Positions 56,718 through 64,000 of a stretch of 64,000 bases of DNA are shown here, piece by piece (the first letter of the stretch is position 1; every line of letters starts with the position of its first letter). Under the pieces are notes generated by a model. That model was given only the letters and a program-made list of their open reading frames with translations, searched no databases and was not told where the DNA came from. The stretch is taken from contig NZ_LFLT01000016.1 of NCBI RefSeq assembly GCF_001189955.1, positions 45,138 through 109,137 of the forward strand, given 5' to 3'. The translations under genes and the position numbers were made by a program. This stretch comes from Herbaspirillum chlorophenolicum. GTDB lineage: Bacteria; Pseudomonadota; Gammaproteobacteria; Burkholderiales; Burkholderiaceae_D.

Positions 56718-57071
56718 ATGCAAAGTCCAACCCCCAGCTATCCGCTAGCCAGCCAAACTGTCCGGCTGGCGCGCGGCCAGACCATGCAAGTGTGGCTGCC
56801 CGCCGGCAGCCTGGTGGTGAACAATGCATCATCGGCACGCGTCACCCAGGCGCCGCAATGGATGTTCGACCAGCTGGTAGAACGGCACAGCACCCTGAGC
56901 GATGGGCAAGCCATCGGGATCGAACACGCCGGCTGGGTGGAAATCATGACGCCGCAGGGAGGCGAAGTCCTGTGCCTGCGGCCGCAATTGCAACCATGGC
57001 CCCGGCGTCTCTTGTCGGCATGCAAGCGATTGCTGAATTGGGGACAACAAACCGCGCCTGCCGGCCAGTGA
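56718..57071 (+). CDS. DUF2917 domain-containing protein
   Basis: Protein of 117 aa, recognised with moderate confidence as DUF2917 (small cupin-like beta-sheet proteins of unknown function). Visible: LARGQTMQVWLPAGSLVVNNASSARVTQAP, then WMFDQLVERHSTLSDGQAIGIEHAGWVEIM. The C-terminus is basic and Trp-rich (QPWPRRLLSACKRLLNWG). The ATG at 56718 has a clear ACGGAGGA ribosome site; the open frame continues upstream through the repeat and should not be used. It diverges from the MocR gene and is its likely target. Confidence 0.75.
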   Translation: MQSPTPSYPLASQTVRLARGQTMQVWLPAGSLVVNNASSARVTQAPQWMFDQLVERHSTLSDGQAIGIEHAGWVEIMTPQGGEVLCLRPQLQPWPRRLLSACKRLLNWGQQTAPAGQ

Positions 57072-57236
57072 CCTTATGGACGAAGACGGCGGGAAAACAT
57101 TTCCCGTCGTCAATCTCCATAAACGCCGTGCTTCTGGCCACATATTTATACAAATACTTTGACCCAATATTCGAAGTTACTGCAGAGATTTCCGTAAAAC
57201 CATTACACTTCCATCATCCCTCAAAGATGAAGTGTT

Positions 57237-58742
57237 ATGCAGAACGACCATCCCTCCAATGCTTCCCCGGCTTCACGCAATCCTGCCCAGGCGTTGTCCG
57301 AGCAGGAAACCTTCGACCTGACTCCAGTTTCCCTCTGGAAAGAAGACTATAGCGGCATGAAGCGCCTGTTCGACGAATGGCGCGCACAAGGCGTAGTCGA
57401 TCTGCGGGCTTACCTGAAAGAAGACCTGACGCGCGCGCAGGCTTGCGCACGCCAGATCCGCGTAGTCGACGTCAACCGCCGCACACTGGAATGGTATGAA
57501 GCGCGCGACCTGGAACACCTGGTTGCCAACCTGGACAAGGTGTTCCGCGATGACATGATCGACACGTTCATCGACGAACTGGTACAACTGTGGGAAGGCA
57601 AGCAGAACTTCTCGAGCTACACGGTCAACTACACGCTCGGCGGCAAACGGCTGGATATCCAGCTCTCCGGGCGCATCATGCCCGGCAGCGAAGAGAGCTG
57701 GGATTACATCCTGCTCGCCATCGAAAATGTCACCGAACGCGAAACGGCGCGCAAGAAGCTTTCGCGCAGCGAAAACTATGCGCGCGGCCTGTTCGAGTAT
57801 TCGCCGATCTCGCTGTGGGTGGAAGACTTCAGCCAGGTCAAGCGCCTGTTCGACGACCTGCACCGCATCGGCATCACCGATTTCCGCACCTTTACCGATG
57901 TGCATCCGGAATTCGTCGAGCGCTGCATGCAGGAAATCCGCGTCATCGACGTCAACCTGCAAACGCTTTCCATGTTCGCTGCGCCGGACAAGGCGACGCT
58001 GCTGTCGCGCCTGTCGGATATCTTCCGCGACGACATGCACCACCATTTCAACGAGCAGCTGATCGAACTATGGAACGGCAACCTGTTCCATCAGCGCGAA
58101 GTGGTGAACTATTCGCTCACCGGGGACCAACTGTACGTACACCTGCAATTCTCGGTCTTCCCCGGCCACGAAGACAGCTGGGGACTGGTGCTGGTGGCGC
58201 TGACCGACATCACCGCGCGCAAGAAGGCGGAAGCCTATCTGGAATTCCTCGGCAAGCATGACGAGCTGACCAAACTGTACAACCGCGCCTACATGGTCGA
58301 TGAGCTTAACCGCCTGGAGCGCAAGGGGCCCTTCCCGGTCAGCGTCATCGTGGCAGACCTGAACGGCCTGAAGGAAGTCAACGACGAGCTCGGGCACGCC
58401 GCCGGCGATGCCTTGCTGCGCCGCGTGGGCGAAGTGCTGGGCAAGGCGGTGGAACGTCCGGGCAGCGTGGCGCGCACCGGCGGCGACGAATTCGCCATCT
58501 TGCTGCCGGCCACCGACGAACGCAGCTGCGCCGCGCTGATAGAACAGATCCAGAAACTGGTCGACCTCAACAACCAATTCTATTCCGGCATCACATTAAG
58601 CCTGTCCATGGGATCGGTGACTGCCATGCCGGGCGAACGCCTGGAACACGTGGTTCAACGTGCGGACACGCTGATGTACGAGGCCAAACGCCAATATTAC
58701 GCCAGCACCCCTGGCCTGGAACGCCGCCAGCCGCTGGACTGA
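57237..58742 (+). CDS. Diguanylate cyclase with tandem PAS-like sensor domains
   Basis: Soluble c-di-GMP-producing protein of 501 aa. Two homologous sensor modules (about residues 28-170 and 185-328) share SLWxEDxSxxKRLFDxx, IRVxDVNxxTL and FRDDM, showing an internal duplication. The C-terminal GGDEF domain (about 335-495) has the active motif GGDEF at 415-419 in ARTGGDEFAILL and DELTKLYNRAY at its start. The inhibitory I-site (RxxD five residues before GGDEF) reads ERPG, so product feedback is probably absent. No membrane helix is seen. It lies four bases before a hydrolase gene, so the two are co-transcribed. Confidence 0.92.
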   Translation: MQNDHPSNASPASRNPAQALSEQETFDLTPVSLWKEDYSGMKRLFDEWRAQGVVDLRAYLKEDLTRAQACARQIRVVDVNRRTLEWYEARDLEHLVANLDKVFRDDMIDTFIDELVQLWEGKQNFSSYTVNYTLGGKRLDIQLSGRIMPGSEESWDYILLAIENVTERETARKKLSRSENYARGLFEYSPISLWVEDFSQVKRLFDDLHRIGITDFRTFTDVHPEFVERCMQEIRVIDVNLQTLSMFAAPDKATLLSRLSDIFRDDMHHHFNEQLIELWNGNLFHQREVVNYSLTGDQLYVHLQFSVFPGHEDSWGLVLVALTDITARKKAEAYLEFLGKHDELTKLYNRAYMVDELNRLERKGPFPVSVIVADLNGLKEVNDELGHAAGDALLRRVGEVLGKAVERPGSVARTGGDEFAILLPATDERSCAALIEQIQKLVDLNNQFYSGITLSLSMGSVTAMPGERLEHVVQRADTLMYEAKRQYYASTPGLERRQPLD

Positions 58743-58745
58743 ACC

Positions 58746-59471
58746 ATGCATTTCAAGCCGACTGCAGGCGCCAATTGCGCCATCAGGCAAGATATCGATT
58801 TGCAAGCCGGCGTGGAAACGCTGGCTTGCGACCTCATCTCCGCAAATGGCTGTGGCGCCGTGCACACCCTGTTCCTGCATGGCGCCGGGCAAAGCACCCG
58901 GGAACGCCAGTGGCCAGTACGGGAGACGCTCGCCCTGCAGGGCTGCGCCAGCGCCGCCATCGATTTTTCCGGACATGGCGACAGCACCGCACTGAGCCCC
59001 AATTCATTGGCCAAGCGCGTCGATGAGGCCCAGGCTGCGCTGGATCGTTTTACCGAGGCGCCGCGTACGGTCATCGGCGTGAGCATGAGCGGAGAGATCG
59101 CCATGCGCCTGGCCTGCCGGCCGGAAAACCGGATTACCCATCTGGTGACCATCGTCGGCGCCATCTATGATGGCGCTGCATTCAACCTCCCTTTCGGTCC
59201 CGGCTTCACCGCCGCGCTGCGACGCCCGGATAGCTGGCGCGATGCCGACTCGCTGGCGCTGATCCGTGGCTATCGCGGCCGCATCACGCTCATCCGCGCC
59301 AGCGAGGACAAGGTCATTCCAAAGGAAATTGCGGAGCTGATCGCCGCCAATGCGCATGCGGCAGAACAATGCCGCATCGTCGACTTGCCCGGCGTCGATC
59401 ACCGCGTCAGCGAACGCAGCGCCCAGGATGAGGCCCTGCGTGAATTACTGGCGAAACTGATCGCGGACTAA
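58746..59471 (+). CDS. Alpha/beta hydrolase
   Basis: Hydrolase of 241 aa with a readable triad: Ser113 in GVSMSGE (elbow GxSxS, Ser replacing the common last Gly), Asp188 in ASEDKVIP, and His219 in GVDHRVSE. LFLHGAGQS carries the oxyanion-hole region. It begins four bases after the diguanylate cyclase stop, so the two form one transcript. The substrate is unknown. Its TAA stop shares its last base with the start of repeat copy 2. Confidence 0.85.
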   Translation: MHFKPTAGANCAIRQDIDLQAGVETLACDLISANGCGAVHTLFLHGAGQSTRERQWPVRETLALQGCASAAIDFSGHGDSTALSPNSLAKRVDEAQAALDRFTEAPRTVIGVSMSGEIAMRLACRPENRITHLVTIVGAIYDGAAFNLPFGPGFTAALRRPDSWRDADSLALIRGYRGRITLIRASEDKVIPKEIAELIAANAHAAEQCRIVDLPGVDHRVSERSAQDEALRELLAKLIAD

Positions 59472-59632
59472 GAACCTGTTCAAAGGCTCTGCGCGAGTGG
59501 ATCAAATGCTATTTCAGGATGGGATGCAAGGCGCAAAACGCAGCCGGGCCGGTGGCCCGGCGAGGCTTTGCAACGCCGCAGACCGCCTGAAAGGGCATTT
59601 GAGCCACCGCGTCGAGACTTTGAACAGGTTCT
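59471..59632. repeat. Dispersed 162-bp palindromic repeat, copy 2
   Basis: It starts AGAACCTGTTCAAAG and ends CTTTGAACAGGTTCT, a 15-bp perfect terminal inverted repeat that continues imperfectly inward (GCTCTGCGCG versus CGCGTCGAGA). The centre CCGGGCCGGTGGCCCGG is palindromic. The internal block TTTCAGGATGGGATGCAAGG is shared base for base with copy 1. It lies directly behind a stop codon, overlapping it by one base. Confidence 0.87.
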
Positions 59633-59664
59633 AAGAGCCTGCCGATGACTTCGGCAAGAGCCGG

Positions 59665-60189
59665 TCAGGCTGTCGTGGAAAACAGCGAACCGACGATGCC
59701 CTGTGTTACGAGATCGCTCACAATGCTGTCGGTCATGTCCGGATTGGATTTGAGCAGCGCGCTCAGTTGCGAAGTAAGGCCGGTGTCCAGGCCTGTGAAT
59801 TCACCGGAACCGTTATAGATGCCGGCAGCGGTGGGCGGCGATGCAATGCCGGAAAGAATGCCTTGGTCAAGCGACTGCGTGGCCTGGTTCTGGGTAGTAT
59901 CGCTGGGCGCATTCTGGGCCGTGCCTGCATCCACAATGGAATTGAATACGCCCGCCGCGTTATAGATCAGTCCGTCCGTGCTGCTTGAATTGGAATTGCC
60001 CAGACTGACGATGACCGATGCATCCGCAGCCAGTTCAACCGCCTGCTGCACCGCTGCCGGGTTATCGACTGCGGCAACAGTCCCTCCGGCATTGGCGCCC
60101 GATGCCGAGCCGGTACTGCTGCCAAGACTGCTGGAACCGGTGTAAGCGGACAGGCTGCTGAGCGTATTGAGCGAAGTGTCGATAGCCAT
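59665..60189 (-). CDS. Hypothetical Ser/Gly/Ala-rich protein
   Basis: An open frame of 174 aa with no recognised family. Its composition is rich in Ser, Gly, Ala, Thr and Asn with few Lys/Arg/Cys, like secreted or surface proteins, but there is no signal peptide. The first 45 residues are low-complexity (TGSSSLGSSTGSASGANAGG), and the rest alternates hydrophobic patches with Asn/Ser turns. Codon use looks coding, and the frame is free of stops on the strand opposite the repeat. The ATG at 60189 has no obvious ribosome site; a TTG at 60219 is an alternative. Confidence 0.6.
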   Translation of the reverse strand: MAIDTSLNTLSSLSAYTGSSSLGSSTGSASGANAGGTVAAVDNPAAVQQAVELAADASVIVSLGNSNSSSTDGLIYNAAGVFNSIVDAGTAQNAPSDTTQNQATQSLDQGILSGIASPPTAAGIYNGSGEFTGLDTGLTSQLSALLKSNPDMTDSIVSDLVTQGIVGSLFSTTA

Positions 60190-60344
60190 GTGAATAAGCG
60201 ATGCGGGAAGCGTTACCAAGTCTGTTGCAAGCGTAGCTCAGTAAACGCTGAACAGCCAACGAAAGCCTTGGCAAAATTCTAGGAAAAATTCAGCGGCTTA
60301 ACAAGGTGATTTCCCCACACCGGATGCAATCGCTGCCACCAAAC

Positions 60345-60372
60345 AAAAACGCTCGGCAAAGCGAGCGTTTTT
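60345..60372. terminator. Bidirectional intrinsic terminator
   Basis: AAAAACGCTCG and CGAGCGTTTTT form an 11-bp perfect stem around GCAAAG. Reading on the minus strand, it ends pssA 33 bp after its stop. Its symmetry would also stop transcripts from the other side. Confidence 0.88.
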
Positions 60373-60404
60373 GAAAGACATGTCAGCTTATCGTCAGCCT
60401 TGGC

Positions 60405-61271
60405 TTAATGCCTATCCTCACCATGTTCGTCCGTGGTCTGGACGATACTGACCGGCTTGCCCTTCACGCGTTGCCAGACATACACCCCATATCCCGACAG
60501 GCCATACAGCACAAACAGGCCAAACAGCACCTTGGACGGATCGCTCGAAATCACCACCAGCAAGACCACTACCAGCAAGGCGGCGATGAACGGCACGGGC
60601 TTGCGGAAGTTGACGTCCTTGAAGCTGTAGAACGGCACATTGGTGACCATGGTGATACCGGCGTAGAGGGTGATGACCCAGGCGGCCCAGCTGAGGTCGG
60701 TGCCGGCAAAGCGCAGGTCGTCCATCAGCCAGACGAAACCGGCCACCAATGCCGCCGCTGCCGGGCTGGGCAAGCCCTGGAAGTAACGCTTGTCGACCAC
60801 GGCGATGTTGGTATTGAATCGCGCCAGCCGCAATGCGCCGCCTGCGCAGTACACGAACGCCGCGAGCCAGCCGAGTTTGCCCATGCCGCGCAAGGACCAT
60901 TCGTACACCACCAGCGCCGGCGCAGCGCCGAAAGACACCATGTCGGACAAGCTGTCGTATTGCGCACCGAACTCGCTCTGGGTATTGGTCATGCGCGCCA
61001 CGCGGCCGTCCAGGCTGTCCAGCACCATGGCGACGAAAATCGCAATGGAGGCATAGTCGAACTTCAGGTTCATCGCCATCACAATGGCGTAGAAACCGCA
61101 GAACAATGCAGCGGTGGTAAACGCATTGGGCAACAGATAGATGCCGCGCGACCGCCGGCGCACCACACCCGGCCCCGCTTCATCCAGCTGCGAAGCATAG
61201 GCCTTGGGCCCGCGCAGGGATTTCGGGAAAGGGATGCCGCCTTTGGCTTTGCGTCGTCGGAAAGTTGCCAT
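60405..61271 (-). CDS. pssA: CDP-diacylglycerol-serine O-phosphatidyltransferase
   Basis: Membrane enzyme of 288 aa that makes phosphatidylserine from CDP-diacylglycerol and serine. The CDP-alcohol phosphatidyltransferase signature is complete: DGRVAR, eight residues, G, three, D, three, D (within DSLDGRVARMTNTQ and FGAQYDSLSD). Around six to seven helices can be followed. The N-terminal 40 residues are basic and polar. It follows psd by 74 bp; together they make phosphatidylethanolamine. Confidence 0.96.
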   Translation of the reverse strand: MATFRRRKAKGGIPFPKSLRGPKAYASQLDEAGPGVVRRRSRGIYLLPNAFTTAALFCGFYAIVMAMNLKFDYASIAIFVAMVLDSLDGRVARMTNTQSEFGAQYDSLSDMVSFGAAPALVVYEWSLRGMGKLGWLAAFVYCAGGALRLARFNTNIAVVDKRYFQGLPSPAAAALVAGFVWLMDDLRFAGTDLSWAAWVITLYAGITMVTNVPFYSFKDVNFRKPVPFIAALLVVVLLVVISSDPSKVLFGLFVLYGLSGYGVYVWQRVKGKPVSIVQTTDEHGEDRH

Positions 61272-61345
61272 TGATGTTTATCGTTTGATATTGCAGGAAA
61301 CCGCGTGAAGAAAGACTTGCTTCGCGCGGAGCGATAACGGGGGAA

Positions 61346-61990
61346 TCAGAGTTCAGCCAGAATGGTTTCAGTGGCCGAGACCTTTTCGCCGACAGTGACT
61401 TTGGGTGTGGCGCTCAGCGGCAAATACACGTCCACGCGCGAACCGAAGCGGATAAAACCATAGCGCTGGCCGCGCGCCAGCACGTCGCCGGCTTTCACAT
61501 AGCACAGGATACGGCGCGCGATCAGGCCGGCGACCTGCACGCAAGTCACGCTGTGGCCGGTGGTGGTCGTAATGGCCAGCGCATTGCGTTCGTTTTCCAG
61601 CGATGCCTTGTCGAGGTCGGCATTGACGAACTTGCCGGGGAAATACTGGACAGTCTCAATCTTGCCGTCCACCGGCGCACGATTGGAGTGGACGTTGAAG
61701 ACGTTCATGAACACGCTGATCTTCAGCGCTTCACGGTCGGTATAGGGGTCATGGGCACGGGCTACCACCACGATCCGGCCATCCGCCGGCGACAACACGG
61801 CATTGGCTTGCTGCGGGATCACGCGCGGCGGATCGCGGAAGAACTGCAATACGAACAGTGCGATGATCCACAAGGGCAGCGACCAGGCGCCGCAAAAGAA
61901 GGTCGTCACCAGTGCGACCACGACGGCGATCGTCAGGAATGGCCAGCCTTCACGGGCGATAATGGGATGGGGATAGTGGTTATTGTTCAA
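61346..61990 (-). CDS. psd: Phosphatidylserine decarboxylase, short form
   Basis: Enzyme of 214 aa that decarboxylates phosphatidylserine to phosphatidylethanolamine using a self-generated pyruvoyl group. The cleavage site is [10 protein letters not shown] near residue 183 (Gly-Ser in place of the LGST of longer PSDs), and the active-site motifs are SPADGRI and [14 protein letters not shown]. An N-terminal hydrophobic helix pair anchors it. The start codon is TTG at 61990, supported by GGAG six bases upstream. It is the first of the psd-pssA pair. Confidence 0.95.
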   Translation of the reverse strand: MNNNHYPHPIIAREGWPFLTIAVVVALVTTFFCGAWSLPLWIIALFVLQFFRDPPRVIPQQANAVLSPADGRIVVVARAHDPYTDREALKISVFMNVFNVHSNRAPVDGKIETVQYFPGKFVNADLDKASLENERNALAITTTTGHSVTCVQVAGLIARRILCYVKAGDVLARGQRYGFIRFGSRVDVYLPLSATPKVTVGEKVSATETILAEL

Positions 61991-62215
61991 TGTTGCTCCA
62001 ATGATCGCGGAAATTTCAAAAGTAAAAGCGTGCTTATTCTAGTCCAGCCCCTGCCAAATGCAACGAAATGCAACCATCACAGGCGCAAAGAACGGGCTTT
62101 GCGGCCGGATTTATCTCTGTTTGCATGAGATTGGCCTGGAAATGCAGGGCCAGGAACCGATCGGCCGGCATTTCGCACTGCGATGCCTGCCGCGCTCCTG
62201 CTGTATTTACCTGGC

Positions 62216-62743
62216 TCAGGGACGCGCTGCGGCCCGCACGAAGGAGAACTTCAACTCATTGCGCGACACATTGATGCCGGACTGGATACTGGTGACCTGC
62301 ATCTGCCCCACCATCACCACCACCCCCGCGTCGCCATAATCGAAACCGGTGACTTCCATGCTACGCCGCAGATTGCCCTGGGTACGCTCTTCAGGCTTGT
62401 CATTGATGATGCCCGGCGCTTGCTTCAACAAAGGCTGGCAGGCTTTGATCTCGCCCACCATGCGCTGGTAGGCCTGGCCCAGTTCGACCGGCGTGGCGAA
62501 CCGCCAGACGCAGGAGTAACCGGCGGAGTCGCCGCTGATGGCGCAACTGCGCGCGCCGTCCAGCAGGAAGTTGGAACCGTATTCCTTTCCGACGCCTTCC
62601 TTGCCCTCTTTTTTCCAGCCGTCAAAATGGGATTGCGACTGCTGATAGGCGGCGCCCATATCCGCGCAGATGTCGGCATGCGCCAATCCGATCGACAACA
62701 GGCCGGTTGCCAGAAACACGGAGAAATTTTTCATTACCCGCAT
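62216..62743 (-). CDS. Hypothetical secreted protein
   Basis: Open frame of 175 aa with an N-terminal signal peptide (MRVMKNFSVFLATGLLSIGLAHA, cleavage expected before DICADMG). The mature part has four Cys, two likely disulfides, and no family I recognise. Segments such as SNFLLDGARSCAISG and VTGFDYGDAGVVVMVGQMQV suggest a small beta-rich periplasmic protein. Two Met starts (62743 and 62734) are possible. It is separate from psd by a 225-bp gap without features. Confidence 0.7.
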   Translation of the reverse strand: MRVMKNFSVFLATGLLSIGLAHADICADMGAAYQQSQSHFDGWKKEGKEGVGKEYGSNFLLDGARSCAISGDSAGYSCVWRFATPVELGQAYQRMVGEIKACQPLLKQAPGIINDKPEERTQGNLRRSMEVTGFDYGDAGVVVMVGQMQVTSIQSGINVSRNELKFSFVRAAARP

Positions 62744-62847
62744 GATGGGCCCTAAAAACGGAAAAGAGGCCGATTATAGCCTCCCTTCCTGTCGTGCCTG
62801 GCCGTCATGTCATGACCGGGGCAACCGATTGCGAATGATGTGTCCGC

Positions 62848-63618
62848 TTATTTGAAGCGCACCTTGCCGACCAGGCGCATGCTGACCGTGGACTCGCCCG
62901 GCTCAAAGCTGGGTTCGGCCACCGATGCCGCCTCCGGCGCCATGTCTGCGCGCATCATCATCGCTGCCTTGGGCATCGGCCGATCGTTGGCCGCGTAGTT
63001 GCCGGAGCCTTCAAAATCCAGCGTCTCCAGCACGGCATCCGATACCGTGCGATGCATGGAACCGGCGATGAAACCGATGCGTTCTTCCAGGTTCTTGTAG
63101 GTGGCATCGAACAGCGCCGCATCCAGCTTCTTGGTCGCGGCCGGGCTCAGGCCGAATTGCAGGCCGTTCAGGTTCAGGAGGCTCTGCGCCGACGATACCG
63201 TCTTGGGCAGGCCGGCCAAATTTTGCGTGACCACTTCCAGATACTGGCCGACGCGCCAGCCGACAATGGGGCGTGTCTTGGGGACGGCACGAGGCTGTTG
63301 CGGCGTTACCGGCTGCGGCTCAGCATAGATGGCATAGGTGTAATAGCCGTAGCTCTTGAGCGTAGCCTGCGGATCCTGACGCTTGATGATATCGATACCC
63401 TGCTTCATCTTCTGGTTCACGCGCGAAGCAGCGGCCGTTTTGTCCTTATCCTGCTCCTCGACCTGCAGCGTCACGTGTGCCTGGTCATTGGGTACACTCA
63501 ATTCACCGGTGGCCGGTACCACCACCATGCTGCCGGTGGTCTGGATAGTCTGCGCCTGTGCGGCGATGCAAGCAGTCGCCAGTGCGGCGCCGAGCATCAG
63601 TTTGCGGGTAGTTGTCAT
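62848..63618 (-). CDS. SIMPL (DUF541) domain secreted protein
   Basis: Periplasmic protein of 256 aa with signal peptide MTTTRKLMLGAALATACIAAQA. The mature part is a SIMPL/DUF541 domain with VPATGELSVPNDQAHVTLQVEEQDKD, a strand-helix pattern, and VGWRVGQYLEVVTQNLAGLPK. The function of the family is not settled; some members lie in the cell envelope and bind porins or surface proteins. It lies about 100 bp from the hypothetical secreted protein on the same strand. The ATG is supported by GAGGACA. Confidence 0.88.
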   Translation of the reverse strand: MTTTRKLMLGAALATACIAAQAQTIQTTGSMVVVPATGELSVPNDQAHVTLQVEEQDKDKTAAASRVNQKMKQGIDIIKRQDPQATLKSYGYYTYAIYAEPQPVTPQQPRAVPKTRPIVGWRVGQYLEVVTQNLAGLPKTVSSAQSLLNLNGLQFGLSPAATKKLDAALFDATYKNLEERIGFIAGSMHRTVSDAVLETLDFEGSGNYAANDRPMPKAAMMMRADMAPEAASVAEPSFEPGESTVSMRLVGKVRFK

Positions 63619-63931
63619 ATTGTCCTCGCTTGGTGTTGTTGGTGGAGCGGGTTTTGCATGATGCGCCTGGCATCATCGATCCCGGCACTTCGACGATATC
63701 GCATCACATTTAGTTCTTGCTTTGTGTGCAACAAGGCGTAACGGCGGATACAAAAACATTGTCGGGAAGCGCATCTATTCCCTCTGATCATCTATTCTTC
63801 GTCTTCGCATTTTGCCTCAAGACTTGTCGTCGAGTGTCATCATCCTGATGATGTGTTGATGCAGAACTGACTTCGACTCGGGCTACACCTGCCCTGTCGT
63901 CCTGATGCAAGGTTTGTTTATGCAGAAAAAG
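63619..63931. other. Intergenic region upstream of the SIMPL gene
   Basis: About 310 bases without a credible gene. It should contain the promoter of the SIMPL gene on the minus strand. A short inverted repeat CATCATCC/GATGATG lies at about 63839-63856. Nothing else is clear. Confidence 0.35.
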
Positions 63932-63955
63932 AAAAGGACGCCGAAGCGTCCTTTT
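63932..63955 (-). terminator. Intrinsic terminator, likely of ilvC
   Basis: AAAAGGACGC-CGAA-GCGTCCTTTT is a perfect 10-bp stem with a tetraloop. On the minus strand it continues TTCTTTTTC. It lies 25 bp after the partial gene's stop. Confidence 0.88.
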
Positions 63956-63980
63956 CTCTCGTACTGAAACTAAACCAAGC

Positions 63981-64000
63981 TTAGTTCTTGGTCTGGTCAA
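63981..64000 (-). CDS. 3' end of a gene, probably ketol-acid reductoisomerase
   Basis: Only the last codons are in the window: DQTKN followed by a TAA stop, then a strong terminator. Class I ketol-acid reductoisomerases of betaproteobacteria end in a similar DQ(T/S)KN tail, and ilvC-psd-pssA is a common order. This supports ilvC, but five residues are weak evidence, and two genes separate it from psd here. Confidence 0.4.

Overview
The window looks like an accessory-rich piece of a betaproteobacterial chromosome, most likely Oxalobacteraceae and close to Herbaspirillum. The reasons are high GC; the order tpiA-secG-tRNA-Leu-nuoA..N with a DUF2818 gene and a NUDIX gene after nuoN; a fused LivM-LivG transporter subunit; psd and pssA next to what looks like the 3' end of ilvC; and a divergent MocR/DUF2917 pair. 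The genus is inferred from gene content and order, not from a search. I see no prophage, transposase, rRNA operon or CRISPR array.

Layout. 1-1233: the start of a chemotaxis receptor gene (minus strand, cut by the window edge). 1486-7311: a MocR-type regulator diverging from a class II (degradative-type) HMG-CoA reductase, followed by an orphan ABC substrate-binding protein and an MFS transporter. 7379-13998 (minus): an alpha/beta hydrolase, a complete branched-chain amino acid ABC transporter (livK, attenuator hairpin, livH, fused livMG, livF) and a hotdog thioesterase. 14389-16065: ETF-ubiquinone oxidoreductase. 16148-33878 (minus): NUDIX hydrolase, DUF2818, all fourteen genes of respiratory complex I (nuoN to nuoA), a Fur-box-like site, tRNA-Leu(GAG), secG and tpiA. 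33986-35554 (minus): a quinone oxidoreductase and a winged-helix regulator.

35716-41151 (plus): pxpB-pxpC-pxpA (5-oxoprolinase) with two DUF969/DUF979 membrane proteins and a DUF2891 protein, which together look like a 5-oxoproline uptake and hydrolysis unit. 41234-45571 (minus): type II NADH dehydrogenase, pnp and rpsO. 45830-46351: a SmpA/OmlA-type lipoprotein. 46454-53221: a divergent catabolic cluster. One arm is an RpiR regulator, an N-acyl-D-amino-acid deacylase-like enzyme, RidA and a GntP permease. The other arm is a PLP fold-III deaminase and a 2-keto-3-deoxygluconate kinase. I propose this cluster consumes N-acyl-D-glucosaminate or D-glucosaminate by way of KDG; this is the most interesting candidate pathway here.

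53270-64000: a TPR-methyltransferase fusion, a second MocR regulator diverging from a DUF2917 gene, a diguanylate cyclase with a duplicated sensor domain, an alpha/beta hydrolase, pssA, psd, two secreted proteins of unknown role and the putative ilvC tail. Two copies of a ~162-bp palindromic repeat with matching terminal inverted repeats (56529-56691 and 59471-59632) bracket the GGDEF region and are the main non-coding discovery.

The metabolic theme is respiration (complex I, NDH-2 and ETF-QO all feed quinone) combined with scavenging of unusual small carbon and nitrogen sources: mevalonate, branched-chain amino acids, 5-oxoproline and amino-sugar acids.
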